DNA from: Leucobacter chinensis
GTDB lineage: Bacteria > Actinomycetota > Actinomycetes > Actinomycetales > Microbacteriaceae
Length of the DNA: 61,547 nucleotides
Assembly (NCBI RefSeq): GCF_019049105.1
Contig: NZ_JAHQZR010000010.1
Location: 1-61,547, forward strand
Reading direction: 5' to 3'
Both the position numbers and the translations under genes were made by a program. Positions within the stretch are counted from its first letter, which is position 1. Each line of letters begins with the position of its first letter. Below the pieces are notes generated by a model. That model was given only the letters and a program-made list of their open reading frames with translations, was not told the DNA's origin and ran no database searches. This document shows, piece after piece, positions 8,112-16,698 of this stretch.

Positions 8112-9235
8112 AGCCAGCCCCCGTTCTTTTTGCTGGTGGCGCGAATGAGGTAGAAGAAGAAGGGACCGCCAATGAGCGCGGTGAGCATGCCGAGTGGCAG
8201 CTCGGCGTAGCTCACGGCAGTGCGTGCAAAGGTGTCGGCCGCGACGAGCAGTAGCGCGCCGCCGAGGGCACTCGCGGGTACGAGCACACGGTGGCCGGGC
8301 CCGATAATCATGCGGATCACGTGGGGCACGACGAGCCCCACGAAACCGACGATGCCCGCGAACGCGACCGCCGCCGCGGTCAACACCGCGACGATCATGA
8401 TGGCGCCGATGCGGAGCCGTTCGATATTGAGGCCGAGGTGCCTCGCCGCATCATCACCGAGGCTAAGAAGGTCGAGCTTGCCTGAGATCATGAAAGCGAG
8501 GGCGAGCCCGATGATGACAAGTGGCAACACGGTGCCAACCGATGCCCACATCGAGCCTGCCAGGCTACCCATTTGCCAGAACACGATCTGCTCGCGCTGG
8601 TTCATGTCGGCTGCGAACGTCATGAGGGCGAGGGCCGCGCCGCCAAAAGCGTTGACGGCGACGCCAACAAGAATGAGGGTGATGACCCTCGTGCGGCCGC
8701 CCGAACGTGAAATCGAGTAGATCAGTAACGCAGTAAGCACTCCGGTCACGAAGGCACCCGCGGGAATGCTGAAGGTGCTGCCAGCAGCGAGCCCGGTGAT
8801 GATCATGAGGCTCGCGCCAACGGCAGCGCCAGATGAGACACCGATAATGCCAGGGTCTGCGAGCGGGTTTCCGAAAACGCCCTGCATGATGGCACCGGCC
8901 GATGACAGCGCAGCACCGACGAGCACAGCGAGGGCGACGCGGGGAAAGCGCACCTCCCACAGCGCGGCATCGGCATTGGGGTGCGTCGGTTCAATACCGC
9001 AGGTAAGCCCAGCCTTGCGGCAGAGCGACCCCACAACCTCGAAGATAGGAATTTGCATCTGGCCGAGGGCTGCCGAAAGCAGGGTCACAGCGACGAGGCC
9101 GACGCTCAAGATGATGAAGAGCAGGGCAACCTTACCCTTTTGCGGCTTGGGCAGTTCGGTTGCTTCGACGTCGAAGTCGAGCACCCGTGGCAACTCCATG
9201 TGTGGCTCTGCCGGAGCCCCGGGTGCGGCCGTCAT
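8108..9235 (-). CDS. hmuU: Heme ABC transporter permease HmuU (FecCD family)
   Basis: A 375-residue polytopic membrane protein of the FecCD/BtuC family with about ten hydrophobic helices. Family hallmarks include GNPLADPGIIGVSSGA after helix 2 and the region GIVGFVGLVVPHVIRMI before the coupling helix. The N-terminal cytoplasmic extension of about 40 residues is longer than usual. It is the transmembrane pore of the HmuTUV importer and overlaps hmuT and hmuV by 4 bp on each side, indicating one translationally coupled operon. Confidence 0.88.
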   Translation of the reverse strand: MTAAPGAPAEPHMELPRVLDFDVEATELPKPQKGKVALLFIILSVGLVAVTLLSAALGQMQIPIFEVVGSLCRKAGLTCGIEPTHPNADAALWEVRFPRVALAVLVGAALSSAGAIMQGVFGNPLADPGIIGVSSGAAVGASLMIITGLAAGSTFSIPAGAFVTGVLTALLIYSISRSGGRTRVITLILVGVAVNAFGGAALALMTFAADMNQREQIVFWQMGSLAGSMWASVGTVLPLVIIGLALAFMISGKLDLLSLGDDAARHLGLNIERLRIGAIMIVAVLTAAAVAFAGIVGFVGLVVPHVIRMIIGPGHRVLVPASALGGALLLVAADTFARTAVSYAELPLGMLTALIGGPFFFYLIRATSKKNGGWL

Positions 9236-10380
9236 GAACGCCCCGCCTTCGCTTGCCTCTCATCGAGCTCAACGGTATCGAGATCGACGTGATAGATCGC
9301 TTCGGCGAGCGCCGAGAGCACCTCGGGCGTGCGCGGCCCCCAGGTGAACATCTCGTAGTCGCTCATATCGACGACGCGCTTGCGCTCGCCCGCTGGGGTT
9401 TGCGCGGTCCCGGGAACCTCCAGCAGACCCTCGACACCGCCGACCGACTCAAGCCCGAGCGTGAGCATGAGGTAGAGGTCTGGTTCGAGGTTCATGAGTC
9501 CCTCGGCGGTGAGGTTGCCACTCGTCCAATTTTCTTCACCCGCAACATCGACACCGCCGAGCTGTTCGATGAGAATGCCCGCGATGCCGGTGCTGCCGTC
9601 GGGGTTATTTCCGTACATGTAGTACACCCCGGCCCTGCCGCGCATGTAGAGGAAGACCATGCGTACTTTGTCTTCTTCCTTCTGCGGAGCAATCGAGTGG
9701 ATCTTTGCGATCGTCTCGTCGAGTGTCTTTTGAAACTCGGTCACGTATTCGTCGCCGAGCTCTGGAACGCCGAGCGCGGTCGCAACGTCACCAATGAGGC
9801 GCGAGATGTCGTCGATGTCTTCGGCGCCGTCGAAGAAGATGACGGGAATACCGGCGTTGCGCATTTGCAACTGCACGTCATAGGGACCGACGCTGTAGTC
9901 GGTGAGCACCACGGTGGGGTTGAGTTCGAGAATCGACTCAGCATTGAGCGTGTGATTGTCCATTACCAGTGGCAGATCTTTTGCCGATTCCCACCCAGTT
10001 GTGAGGTCGCGGCCTACGACGTTCGGGCCAAAGCCAAGCGCCCAAACGACCGAGGCGAGGCTGCCGGTCCCGTCGAGGGCAAGGATGCGACTGGTATCGG
10101 TGATTTCGACCTCTACGTCATCCATGCCCATGAAGGTCACGGGAAGTTTGGGTTCGGGGTTGTCGGTAATGGGTTCAATGTCAGCACTCTTCAAGAGCGC
10201 GGTGTCGGGCCCTTCAAAAAAGCGGGGGCTCTCTTGGCTCGCGAGTGACCGGTCGGCAACGTTCGGCCCCTCGCCTACAAACAGAGCGCAACTCGTGAGC
10301 ACGAGAGCAAGAACTGCTGCAAGAGGAACCGAGACGAAGCGCGGCATTCGCGTGGAATTTTTCACTTTGACGTCTGGCAC
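9232..10380 (-). CDS. hmuT: Heme-binding lipoprotein HmuT
   Basis: A 382-residue class III substrate-binding protein. The lipobox LVLTSC places the lipidated cysteine near residue 31. Two lobes follow, with typical phrases ILALDGTGSLASVVWALG and ILELNPTVVLTDYS. Corynebacterial HmuT binds heme with a His and a Tyr; candidates here are the His in DNHTL and a Tyr in RAGVYYMYG, an assignment made by eye. The GTG start at 10380 has no obvious ribosome-binding site and lies next to the DtxR-like box, so the start is uncertain; ATG 10347 in the signal peptide is an alternative. It is the first gene of the minus-strand heme operon. Confidence 0.85.
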   Translation of the reverse strand: MPDVKVKNSTRMPRFVSVPLAAVLALVLTSCALFVGEGPNVADRSLASQESPRFFEGPDTALLKSADIEPITDNPEPKLPVTFMGMDDVEVEITDTSRILALDGTGSLASVVWALGFGPNVVGRDLTTGWESAKDLPLVMDNHTLNAESILELNPTVVLTDYSVGPYDVQLQMRNAGIPVIFFDGAEDIDDISRLIGDVATALGVPELGDEYVTEFQKTLDETIAKIHSIAPQKEEDKVRMVFLYMRGRAGVYYMYGNNPDGSTGIAGILIEQLGGVDVAGEENWTSGNLTAEGLMNLEPDLYLMLTLGLESVGGVEGLLEVPGTAQTPAGERKRVVDMSDYEMFTWGPRTPEVLSALAEAIYHVDLDTVELDERQAKAGRS

Positions 10381-10385
10381 GCGAC

Positions 10386-10404
10386 TTAGGCTAGCATTAC
10401 TTAG
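10386..10404. promoter_or_regulatory. DtxR/IdeR-like iron box, hmuT-proximal
   Basis: The 19-mer TTAGGCTAGCATTACTTAG matches the corynebacterial/mycobacterial DtxR-IdeR consensus TTAGGTTAGSCTAACCTAA at 14 of 19 positions. It lies immediately upstream of hmuT, so iron-dependent repression of the heme operon is likely. Confidence 0.7.
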
Positions 10405-10435
10405 GTCGGATGTTCAATTGTTCGTCATACCTAAG

Positions 10436-10454
10436 TAAGGTTAGCCTTAGTCAG
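10436..10454. promoter_or_regulatory. DtxR/IdeR-like iron box, protease-proximal
   Basis: TAAGGTTAGCCTTAGTCAG matches the DtxR-IdeR consensus at 13 of 19 positions and contains the strong core AGGTTAGCCT. It faces the plus-strand protease-sortase-dtxR genes and lies 31 bp from the other box, so one regulator could control both directions. Confidence 0.65.
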
Positions 10455-10549
10455 ATATGACCTTGGGGTCTTTACGCCCCAAATCCGAACAGGCATACCC
10501 CGCTCTCACCCGAGTGCGCACCGAATTACAGCGTGAAGGAGCAACGATC

Positions 10550-13500
10550 TTGGCTCGACTAGGCAGCTTTCGCATCACCCGCCACAGGCGTGTTTTTGAA
10601 ACGGTGGCGAGCGGAGCCCTCGCAATCGCAGTGTTTCTTGGAGCTGCCGCGACACTCTCGCTCCCTGGAGTTCAGGCGGCGCTGCCCGCGCCCTCGCAGG
10701 AAAGCGACTCAGTGCCGCATGCCGCCGAGAAAGTCGTCATCGCTCAAGACCTGCTCGACCTAGGCCGCAAGAAGACCACGGGCCTGCCGCAAGACGCAGA
10801 GCATAACGGCCCGGTCTCGGGTGACAGCGACCCCCACGTTTCGTCGCCTGCCGAGCCTCCGCTTAACGCGAGCTTCAATCGTTCCGAGCCCGCTCCCGCC
10901 GACCCCGCAGCCCCCGAGCCAGGCGGAGCAAGCGAGTACAGTGATCCAGAAACTACAAGTTGGTTCAATGAAGAGAGCGGTCGTGCGCAAATTCTTGTGC
11001 GATTTGCTGGCGAGGAAGTTCCTGCCGAAGCCGAGGGCGATCCTGCTGCAGCCGCAGCAGCGCTGCAGCAGTCAACCGAAACGGCTTTTGAACAGGCAGA
11101 GCATGGCATTGCCGCGCTCGAACGTGGCGGCAGTATCAAGGTGCTCAACACGTCCTGGCTCGCTTCCACCATGCTCATCGAAGCCGAACCAAGCGAAGAA
11201 AATATCGCTGCGCTAGCAACGCTGCCCGGGGTGACCGACCTCACACCAAACTATGCAGTGCACGGCCTCGAGACCGAAGACCCCATCGAAATCGAGGAGC
11301 CAACCGAAGTCACCGAAACCCCCGACGAAGAGACCTACGTCGACAACGACGGCAACCCGATTACCTACGGCCTCAAACACATCGACGCACCGAATGCATG
11401 GGATCTTTACGGCGCCTACGGGCAGGGGGTTCGAGTCGCTGTGCTTGACACTGGCATCGACCCCAGCCATCCCGACCTCGCACCCCGCCTCGCAACCGAT
11501 GACCCGAGCGACCCACTGTACCCAGGAGGGTGGATCCACCTCGATCATGAGGGCAACCCCCGAGCGAAGCGGCCCGCCGACCCAGCCACCCACGGAACCC
11601 ACGTTGCTGGAACGATTCTCGGTGGCGATGCCTTTGGCGTTCAGATCGGTGTCGCGCCCCAGGCTGAACTCATGGCCGTGAACGCGATTAGTGACGGAAG
11701 CAGCAGCTTCAAAATTCTCAAAGCTCTCGAGTGGACCATGGATCCGTACGATGCCGAAGGCAACGCAGCAGGCCGACCTGCCGACGTCATCAACATGTCA
11801 CTTGGCAATGCCGACAAGAACTTCACCGACACGTTTCTCTTCAGCGCTCTGAAGAACCTTCGCGCGGCAGGAATTTTCCCTGCCGTCGCGACTGGAAACG
11901 ATATGAAAGAGGGCTCAGAGTGCATCTCAAACCCGAGCTCTTCGTACGACGCTTTCGCCGTTGGCATGAGCACCGAAGACCGATCCATCAATGCTCGCTC
12001 GTGCGGCGGCACGACGCACTGGTCTGAGAGCGTCGTCAAGCGCCTCGGCTGGCCCTCTGGCGAGTTCATTCGCCCCAACGCCTCAGCCCCCGGCACCGAC
12101 ATCATCTCATCGGTACCCGGCGGGGGGGTGGGGCAAATCGACCGGAACATCGATGGCAACCCCGCATGTCGCCGGTGCCGTTGCCGCTCTGCGATCGGCC
12201 CAGCCAGGCCTCACCGTTGACGAGATCGCAACAGCGTTCGAACAAACTGCCTGGCACCCCGACAAAGCTGGGGAGGCCGGTTTCACCCCTGACATTCGGT
12301 TTGGCCACGGCATCATCAACCTGCACGATGCGATTGCACTGGTACGCGGAGAGAGCGGCTTCTCACTCACGGTTACCGACGCCAGCACCGGCAACTCCGT
12401 TTCGGGTGCTCAGGTGAGCTGGGCCACAGGCAATGAGCTCATCGATAGTCGTGAGAGCTTTGAATACGGCGAGACCTGGAAGAGTGACGGAGACGGTAAG
12501 GTGACGTCGTACCTGCCGCCAGGATCATACACGCTCACAATCGAACGTTTTGGTTACGAACGCCAGGAGGTGCCTGCTTCAGTCGCCGAAGGAGCCTTCG
12601 TAACGGTCAACGCGAAGCTCACCCCCAAGGTCACCGGCAGTGTGGCAGGTGTGGCTACCAACGCTTCAACCGGCAAACCCCTTTCGGGTGTGACCGTTGC
12701 GCTCGCCGGCCATGATCTCAGCACGCTCACGAACAAACAGGGCCAGTACACTCTCGAGGGCGTTCCAGTGGGCGATGAACATCGTTTGCGCGCCTCACTC
12801 AGTGGCATGCACACCGAAAGCATCAACAATGTCATCGTCACAAACCACAGCAAGGCTACAAAACTCGACTTCGCCCTTGACCCTCTCCCCAGAGTCCTGG
12901 TCTTGGGCGATGCAACAGGTCGCTCGACCGAATTGCTCAAAACGCAGGAACTCGTGGTTGAAGCGCTCGACTCGCTGCCAGAAAGCAATCTCGAGATGCT
13001 TGCCGACTATGACTCGGTGATCTGGGACGATCCCGGCGAAGTCTCTCGGGAAACGCTCACGAAGGCGATCGAGATCACTGACAAGGCAGGTACCGGCATT
13101 GTTTGGCTCGACCTCGGGTCAAGCAACACGAGTGGTATTGCGCTCTTGCACAGCACGTTTGCCTCACCTCAGACGCGAACGACACAAGACACTCCCACCG
13201 CCCCCGGAGAAAAACAGCTGCCCATCACCTCGACGGGCTACCGCATCACTGACACAACGAATCACCCGCTCTTCGCTTCCGGTTCGCTGTTCACGGGCTC
13301 GCTCATCGAGGGATCTTTTATTACGCAAGATGCGAAATCAACGAACGATGTGTTTTGGGCATCAGTCTCTGACATTCAGAGCGAAACCGCCATTTCGCTC
13401 GCCGAAACCGTAACCACCGTGGTGAGTGGCGACGTCATGTCGCCGAAGCCGCGCGGTACGGGTATCGCTGTCGATGAGCGCGCCGGAAACCGGTACGTGT

Positions 13501-14345
13501 ACCTTGCATTGCATGGCTCACACCCGGCGACCGACGCTCGGGCTTGGTCGGCCGAAGGCAAGCAGGTTTTCGTGAACGCGGCCACCTGGGCTGCGTCTTC
13601 TGAGCACAACGAAGAACCCAGCAAACCGAAACCAGTGGTTCCTGAGCCTCCAGTAACCACGCCAGGAGAAGGCGGATCGCGGGTACCGACCGCTCCTGCA
13701 CCGAAGCCAACTGCGAAGGCCCCGGGGGCAGCATCAAACGATACAGTCGACCTCCCTGCCATCGTGAACCAGCAGCAAGCAGGCCAGCAGACCAACCAGA
13801 AAACTACCGCTTCTGGCACGCTCCGTGCTCCCTCTGCTCAGGCCACCCCACGACCAGAGAAGACGCCTGAGCCGCCGGTTGCAGCCGGGAACCTTCTCAC
13901 CGCAGCAAATGCCGGCGGCGTCACCCTGCGCCTCGAAGACGGCATCGCACACGTGACCATTCCAGATTCGAGGCCCGGCGACTGGTTCTTCTTGCACGTT
14001 TACCCCAGTAAAACCCCGGTCGATTGGATTCGGGTAAACGACGAGGGCGAGCTGAGGGTCGATATTTCTTCCTTGAGCGACGGTGAGTACCAATTTGCTT
14101 TCACCGGCAGCGATGAGTCGTTTGTCGGCTGGGTCACCCTGAAACTGGGCAACCCTACCGCTGAAGAGCCAGAGCGAGATACGCTCACTGACGCCGCAAC
14201 GGTCGTGCCCGCGACGATACCTCCGGCGGGGTTCTCACTCTCAACGACCGAGCTGCTCATGCTTCTCGGTGCCGCTGTTCTGTTGCTCGGTGCGGCTGGA
14301 ATCGTGCTCTTCGGCTTGCGCAAGCCAGCAGTTGCCGAACAGTAG
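10550..14345 (+). pseudogene. S8 subtilisin-like surface protease, frameshifted in a G7 tract
   Basis: Two overlapping reading frames encode one protease of about 1264 residues. The first (to stop 12220) has a signal sequence, a propeptide-like region, catalytic Asp (VAVLDTGIDPSHPDL), His (HGTHVAGTI) and the oxyanion region. The second frame (to 14345) has the catalytic Ser (GTSMATPHVAG, codon 12150-12152), two carboxypeptidase regulatory-like beta-sandwich domains, Pro-rich linkers and a C-terminal membrane helix. Removing one G from 12122-12128 restores GGGWGKSTGTSMATP. The change may be phase variation, a true mutation, +1 frameshifting or a sequencing error. I prefer the TTG start at 10550 with GAAGGAG 8 bp upstream; an upstream in-frame ATG at 10457 lacks a clear site. 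The context suggests an iron-regulated protease that releases heme from hemoproteins; that role is inferred. Confidence 0.85.
12122..12128 (+). other. G7 homopolymer carrying the frameshift
   Basis: Seven consecutive G residues lie a few codons before the catalytic serine of the protease, followed by T and four more G. Six G residues would keep one continuous frame, whereas seven split the gene. Short G tracts inside surface-protein genes are classical slipped-strand sites and are also common sites of sequencing error. Confidence 0.9.
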
Positions 14346-14349
14346 CACC

Positions 14350-15054
14350 GTGCTCAAGCAGTGGAAACAACGAAAGGTGGGGCCGTTTACGGCTATCCTG
14401 ATCGGCCTCACCGCCCTGTTCGTGACAACAGGGCTCGGTCTCGTCATCGTGGGCGCGCTCAACTTCTTCGCGCCGGAGCCCGCACCATCGACCGGTGCCG
14501 AACGTATCGGTCCAGTGCCACAGGAACCAGAGGCAGCAACCCCTGATGCCGCTGCACCCAAGCAACTAAGCATTGCGTCCATAGGGTTTACGGCTCCTAT
14601 CGAATCGATGTCGGTTGGCACCGAGCATGACCTCTTTCCGCCTGACTTCACACAGGCGTTCTGGCTCGATGATTACGGCTCGCCAGGAGCCGGCAGCGAC
14701 AACACGGTCTACCTGATTGGGCACACTTCTTCGAATGCGAGCGCTGTCTTTGATCCGCTCGTCAACCGTGTCGAACAACGGTCAACGGTGCTCGTCGGTG
14801 ACGAGATTGTCGTGACCACTGAGAAAGGCGATGTTGTCTATGAGGTCACGGCAAGCGAACGGCACCCACGCAGCAGTCTTGGCACACTCGAAAAAGTGTG
14901 GCAGAGCAAACCTGATCGGCTTGTCTTGGTGACCTGTCTCTTCGAGGCCGACCAAAACATCGTTTCTGACAACATTGTGCTCTTTGCAACCGAGCGCAAC
15001 GCTCTCACAAAGGACAAGAACTCGCCGAGTTCCAGTATGCCGCGAGTAGAATGA
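14350..15054 (+). CDS. Class F-like sortase, catalytic arginine apparently missing
   Basis: A 234-residue protein from GTG 14350, which lies 4 bp past the protease stop; an in-frame ATG upstream (14269) would overlap the protease gene. It has an N-terminal membrane anchor (about 10-38) and an extracellular sortase fold with the His motif VYLIGHTSS and the Cys motif LVLVTCLF. The order and short length fit class F/E sortases of actinobacteria, which join sorting-signal proteins to the wall. After the Cys, the strand that normally carries the catalytic Arg (RDNVVV-like in class F) reads VSDNIVLFA, with Ser where Arg is expected. Its context suggests it anchors the protease or the LAATG heme proteins. 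Confidence 0.8.
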   Translation: MLKQWKQRKVGPFTAILIGLTALFVTTGLGLVIVGALNFFAPEPAPSTGAERIGPVPQEPEAATPDAAAPKQLSIASIGFTAPIESMSVGTEHDLFPPDFTQAFWLDDYGSPGAGSDNTVYLIGHTSSNASAVFDPLVNRVEQRSTVLVGDEIVVTTEKGDVVYEVTASERHPRSSLGTLEKVWQSKPDRLVLVTCLFEADQNIVSDNIVLFATERNALTKDKNSPSSSMPRVE

Positions 15055-15086
15055 ATGCCGACCCAGTAGCTTGAAAGAAGGCAGCC

Positions 15087-15818
15087 GTGGCAGAACTCAT
15101 CAATGCACACGAGATGTATCTGAAAGCTGTTCTCGAACTCGAAGAAATCGGCGTCGGCGCCCTGCGCACACAACTTGGCAAAAGGCTCAACCAAGCTCCC
15201 TCGACCGTTTCACAAACCGTCACCAAAATGCTGCGCGACGGCCTCTTTGTTGCGGTTCCTGGCGATCGGCAAATATACCTCAGCGGCGATGGACGCCGTG
15301 CGGCACTCGACATCATGCGCAAACACCGGCTCGCCGAGTGCTTCCTTGAGCAGGTTGTCGGGCTTGAGTGGCCTTTCCTCAACCGTGAGGCCTGTCTCAT
15401 CGAGCACGCCATGAGCGGTCGGGTGACCGAGCTTATGGCTGCAAAGCTCGGCAATCCCGAATTCTCGCCCTACGGTAACCGGATTCCAACCAGGGAAGAA
15501 ATCGAGCGTGGCTTCTCGCGCTCCCCCGGTACCCGCGGCTTACTCAACGCTCTGCGGTTTACTTTCGAAACATCACCGCAGTCGGTCGCTGTGTTGCGCT
15601 ACATCGGCGAGGCAGTGCAGCTCGACACTCGCCTCCTCGCAACCATGGAGCGGTCAGGGCTCAAGCCAGGCGCGACAATGTTCATCAAGCGCCACGGCCC
15701 CGCGGTGCGTCTCTGCGCCGCGGGCTTTCACCGCACCGTCGAGTTCGACCATGAGCTCGCCGCGAGTCTGTTCGTCGAGGCCTCTGACTACGAATACACG
15801 TCTGGCCCGGAAGCCTAA
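15087..15818 (+). CDS. DtxR/IdeR-family iron-dependent repressor
   Basis: A 243-residue metalloregulator from GTG 15087 with a GAAAGAAGG ribosome-binding site. It has a winged helix (QAPSTVSQTVTKML), a dimerisation/metal-binding domain (MRKHRLAECFLEQVVGL and REACLIEHAMSG), the SPYGNRIP motif and a C-terminal SH3-like domain. The primary-site ligands of DtxR (Met10, Cys102, Glu105, His106) are all present. Of the ancillary site, His79 and Glu83 are kept, but the position of His98 is Asn (FLNREAC). It lies 32 bp after the sortase gene and probably belongs to the same iron-controlled transcript. It is the obvious candidate for binding the boxes at 10386, 10436, 41187 and 46266, although another IdeR may exist elsewhere. 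Confidence 0.88.
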   Translation: MAELINAHEMYLKAVLELEEIGVGALRTQLGKRLNQAPSTVSQTVTKMLRDGLFVAVPGDRQIYLSGDGRRAALDIMRKHRLAECFLEQVVGLEWPFLNREACLIEHAMSGRVTELMAAKLGNPEFSPYGNRIPTREEIERGFSRSPGTRGLLNALRFTFETSPQSVAVLRYIGEAVQLDTRLLATMERSGLKPGATMFIKRHGPAVRLCAAGFHRTVEFDHELAASLFVEASDYEYTSGPEA

Positions 15819-15836
15819 GTCTCCGGGCCAGACGTG
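15797..15836. terminator. Bidirectional hairpin between dtxR-like gene and gpmA
   Basis: A perfect 15-bp stem, CACGTCTGGCCCGGA paired with TCCGGGCCAGACGTG, encloses a 10-nt loop. The 5' arm is built from the last codons of the repressor gene. Its position between convergent genes fits a two-way terminator, although no long T run follows. Confidence 0.75.
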
Positions 15837-15856
15837 ATGATTGAACGAGTCGCTCG

Positions 15857-16600
15857 TTAGTGCTTGCCCTGCGCGGCAACCGCCGCCGCGCCAGCAGCCG
15901 CGGCCTCGGGGTCAAGGTAACGTCCCTCGCCCACCGGCTTAAAGTTTTCGTCGAGCTCGTACACAAGCGGCATGCCCGTCGGAATATTCAGTGAGGCAAT
16001 ATCTTCATCGCTGATGCCTTCGAGATGCTTCACAAGCGCGCGCAACGAGTTACCGTGGGCGGTCACGAGCACGATCTTATTGTCACGCAGGTCGGGAATG
16101 ATCGACTCTTCCCAGTACGGCACGAGACGTGCAATCACGTCTTTCAAGCACTCGGTCTGCGGGCGCTCACCGTCGATGCCCTCGTAACGGGCGTCGTTCG
16201 ACTGTGACCACTCGCTCGCGTCGTCGAGCGCCGGTGGTGGCGTATCGAACGAGCGACGCCACTGCATGAACTGCTCTTCGCCGTACTTCTCGAGAGTCTC
16301 GGCCTTGTCAAGCCCCTGCAGTGCGCCGTAGTGGCGCTCGTTAAGGCGCCAGCTGCGACGAACCGGAACCCACAGGCGATCAGCGGTGTCAAGCGCAATG
16401 TTCGAGGTCTGAATCGCGCGCGAGAGCACCGACGTGTGCAGCACGTCGGGCAGAAGGCCAGATTCGCGCAGCAGCTCGCCAGCGCGTGCGGCCTCGCCCT
16501 TGCCCTGCTCAGTGAGCCGCACATCGACCCAGCCGGTGAAGAGGTTCTTTTGGTTCCATTCGCTCTGCCCGTGACGCAGCAGTATGAGGGTGTAGGTCAT
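15857..16600 (-). CDS. gpmA: 2,3-bisphosphoglycerate-dependent phosphoglycerate mutase
   Basis: A 247-residue glycolytic enzyme that interconverts 3- and 2-phosphoglycerate in the cytoplasm. It shows the phosphohistidine motif [20 protein letters not shown], the substrate loop [17 protein letters not shown] and the second active-site motif [15 protein letters not shown]. Its length matches bacterial dPGM. It is a single gene on the minus strand, convergent with the DtxR-family gene. Confidence 0.96.
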   Translation of the reverse strand: MTYTLILLRHGQSEWNQKNLFTGWVDVRLTEQGKGEAARAGELLRESGLLPDVLHTSVLSRAIQTSNIALDTADRLWVPVRRSWRLNERHYGALQGLDKAETLEKYGEEQFMQWRRSFDTPPPALDDASEWSQSNDARYEGIDGERPQTECLKDVIARLVPYWEESIIPDLRDNKIVLVTAHGNSLRALVKHLEGISDEDIASLNIPTGMPLVYELDENFKPVGEGRYLDPEAAAAGAAAVAAQGKH

Positions 16601-16630
16601 GCCCCCAGTCTAGCGAAGAACCCCGCGTTC

Positions 16631-16673
16631 GGCTGGTCTCGACTGCTCGCTCGTCGCTTGCCTTCGACCAGCC
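16631..16673. repeat. GGCTGGTC palindromic hairpin
   Basis: GGCTGGTC pairs with GACCAGCC 27 bases later, and the loop is itself CG-rich (TCGACTGC, CTCGTCGC). It lies between the end of ygfZ and the start of gpmA and could act as a terminator for ygfZ. The motif resembles dispersed GGCTGGTC-type palindromes that I recall from actinobacterial genomes; copy number in this genome is unknown. Confidence 0.5.
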
Positions 16674-16698
16674 CACTCTCATCGCCGAGTGAGAACGG

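Noticed and set aside
10457-10549. Upstream ATG start of the S8 protease
   Set aside because: It lacks a ribosome-binding site and starts 3 bp after the DtxR-like box; TTG 10550 with GAAGGAG leads directly into a normal signal peptide.
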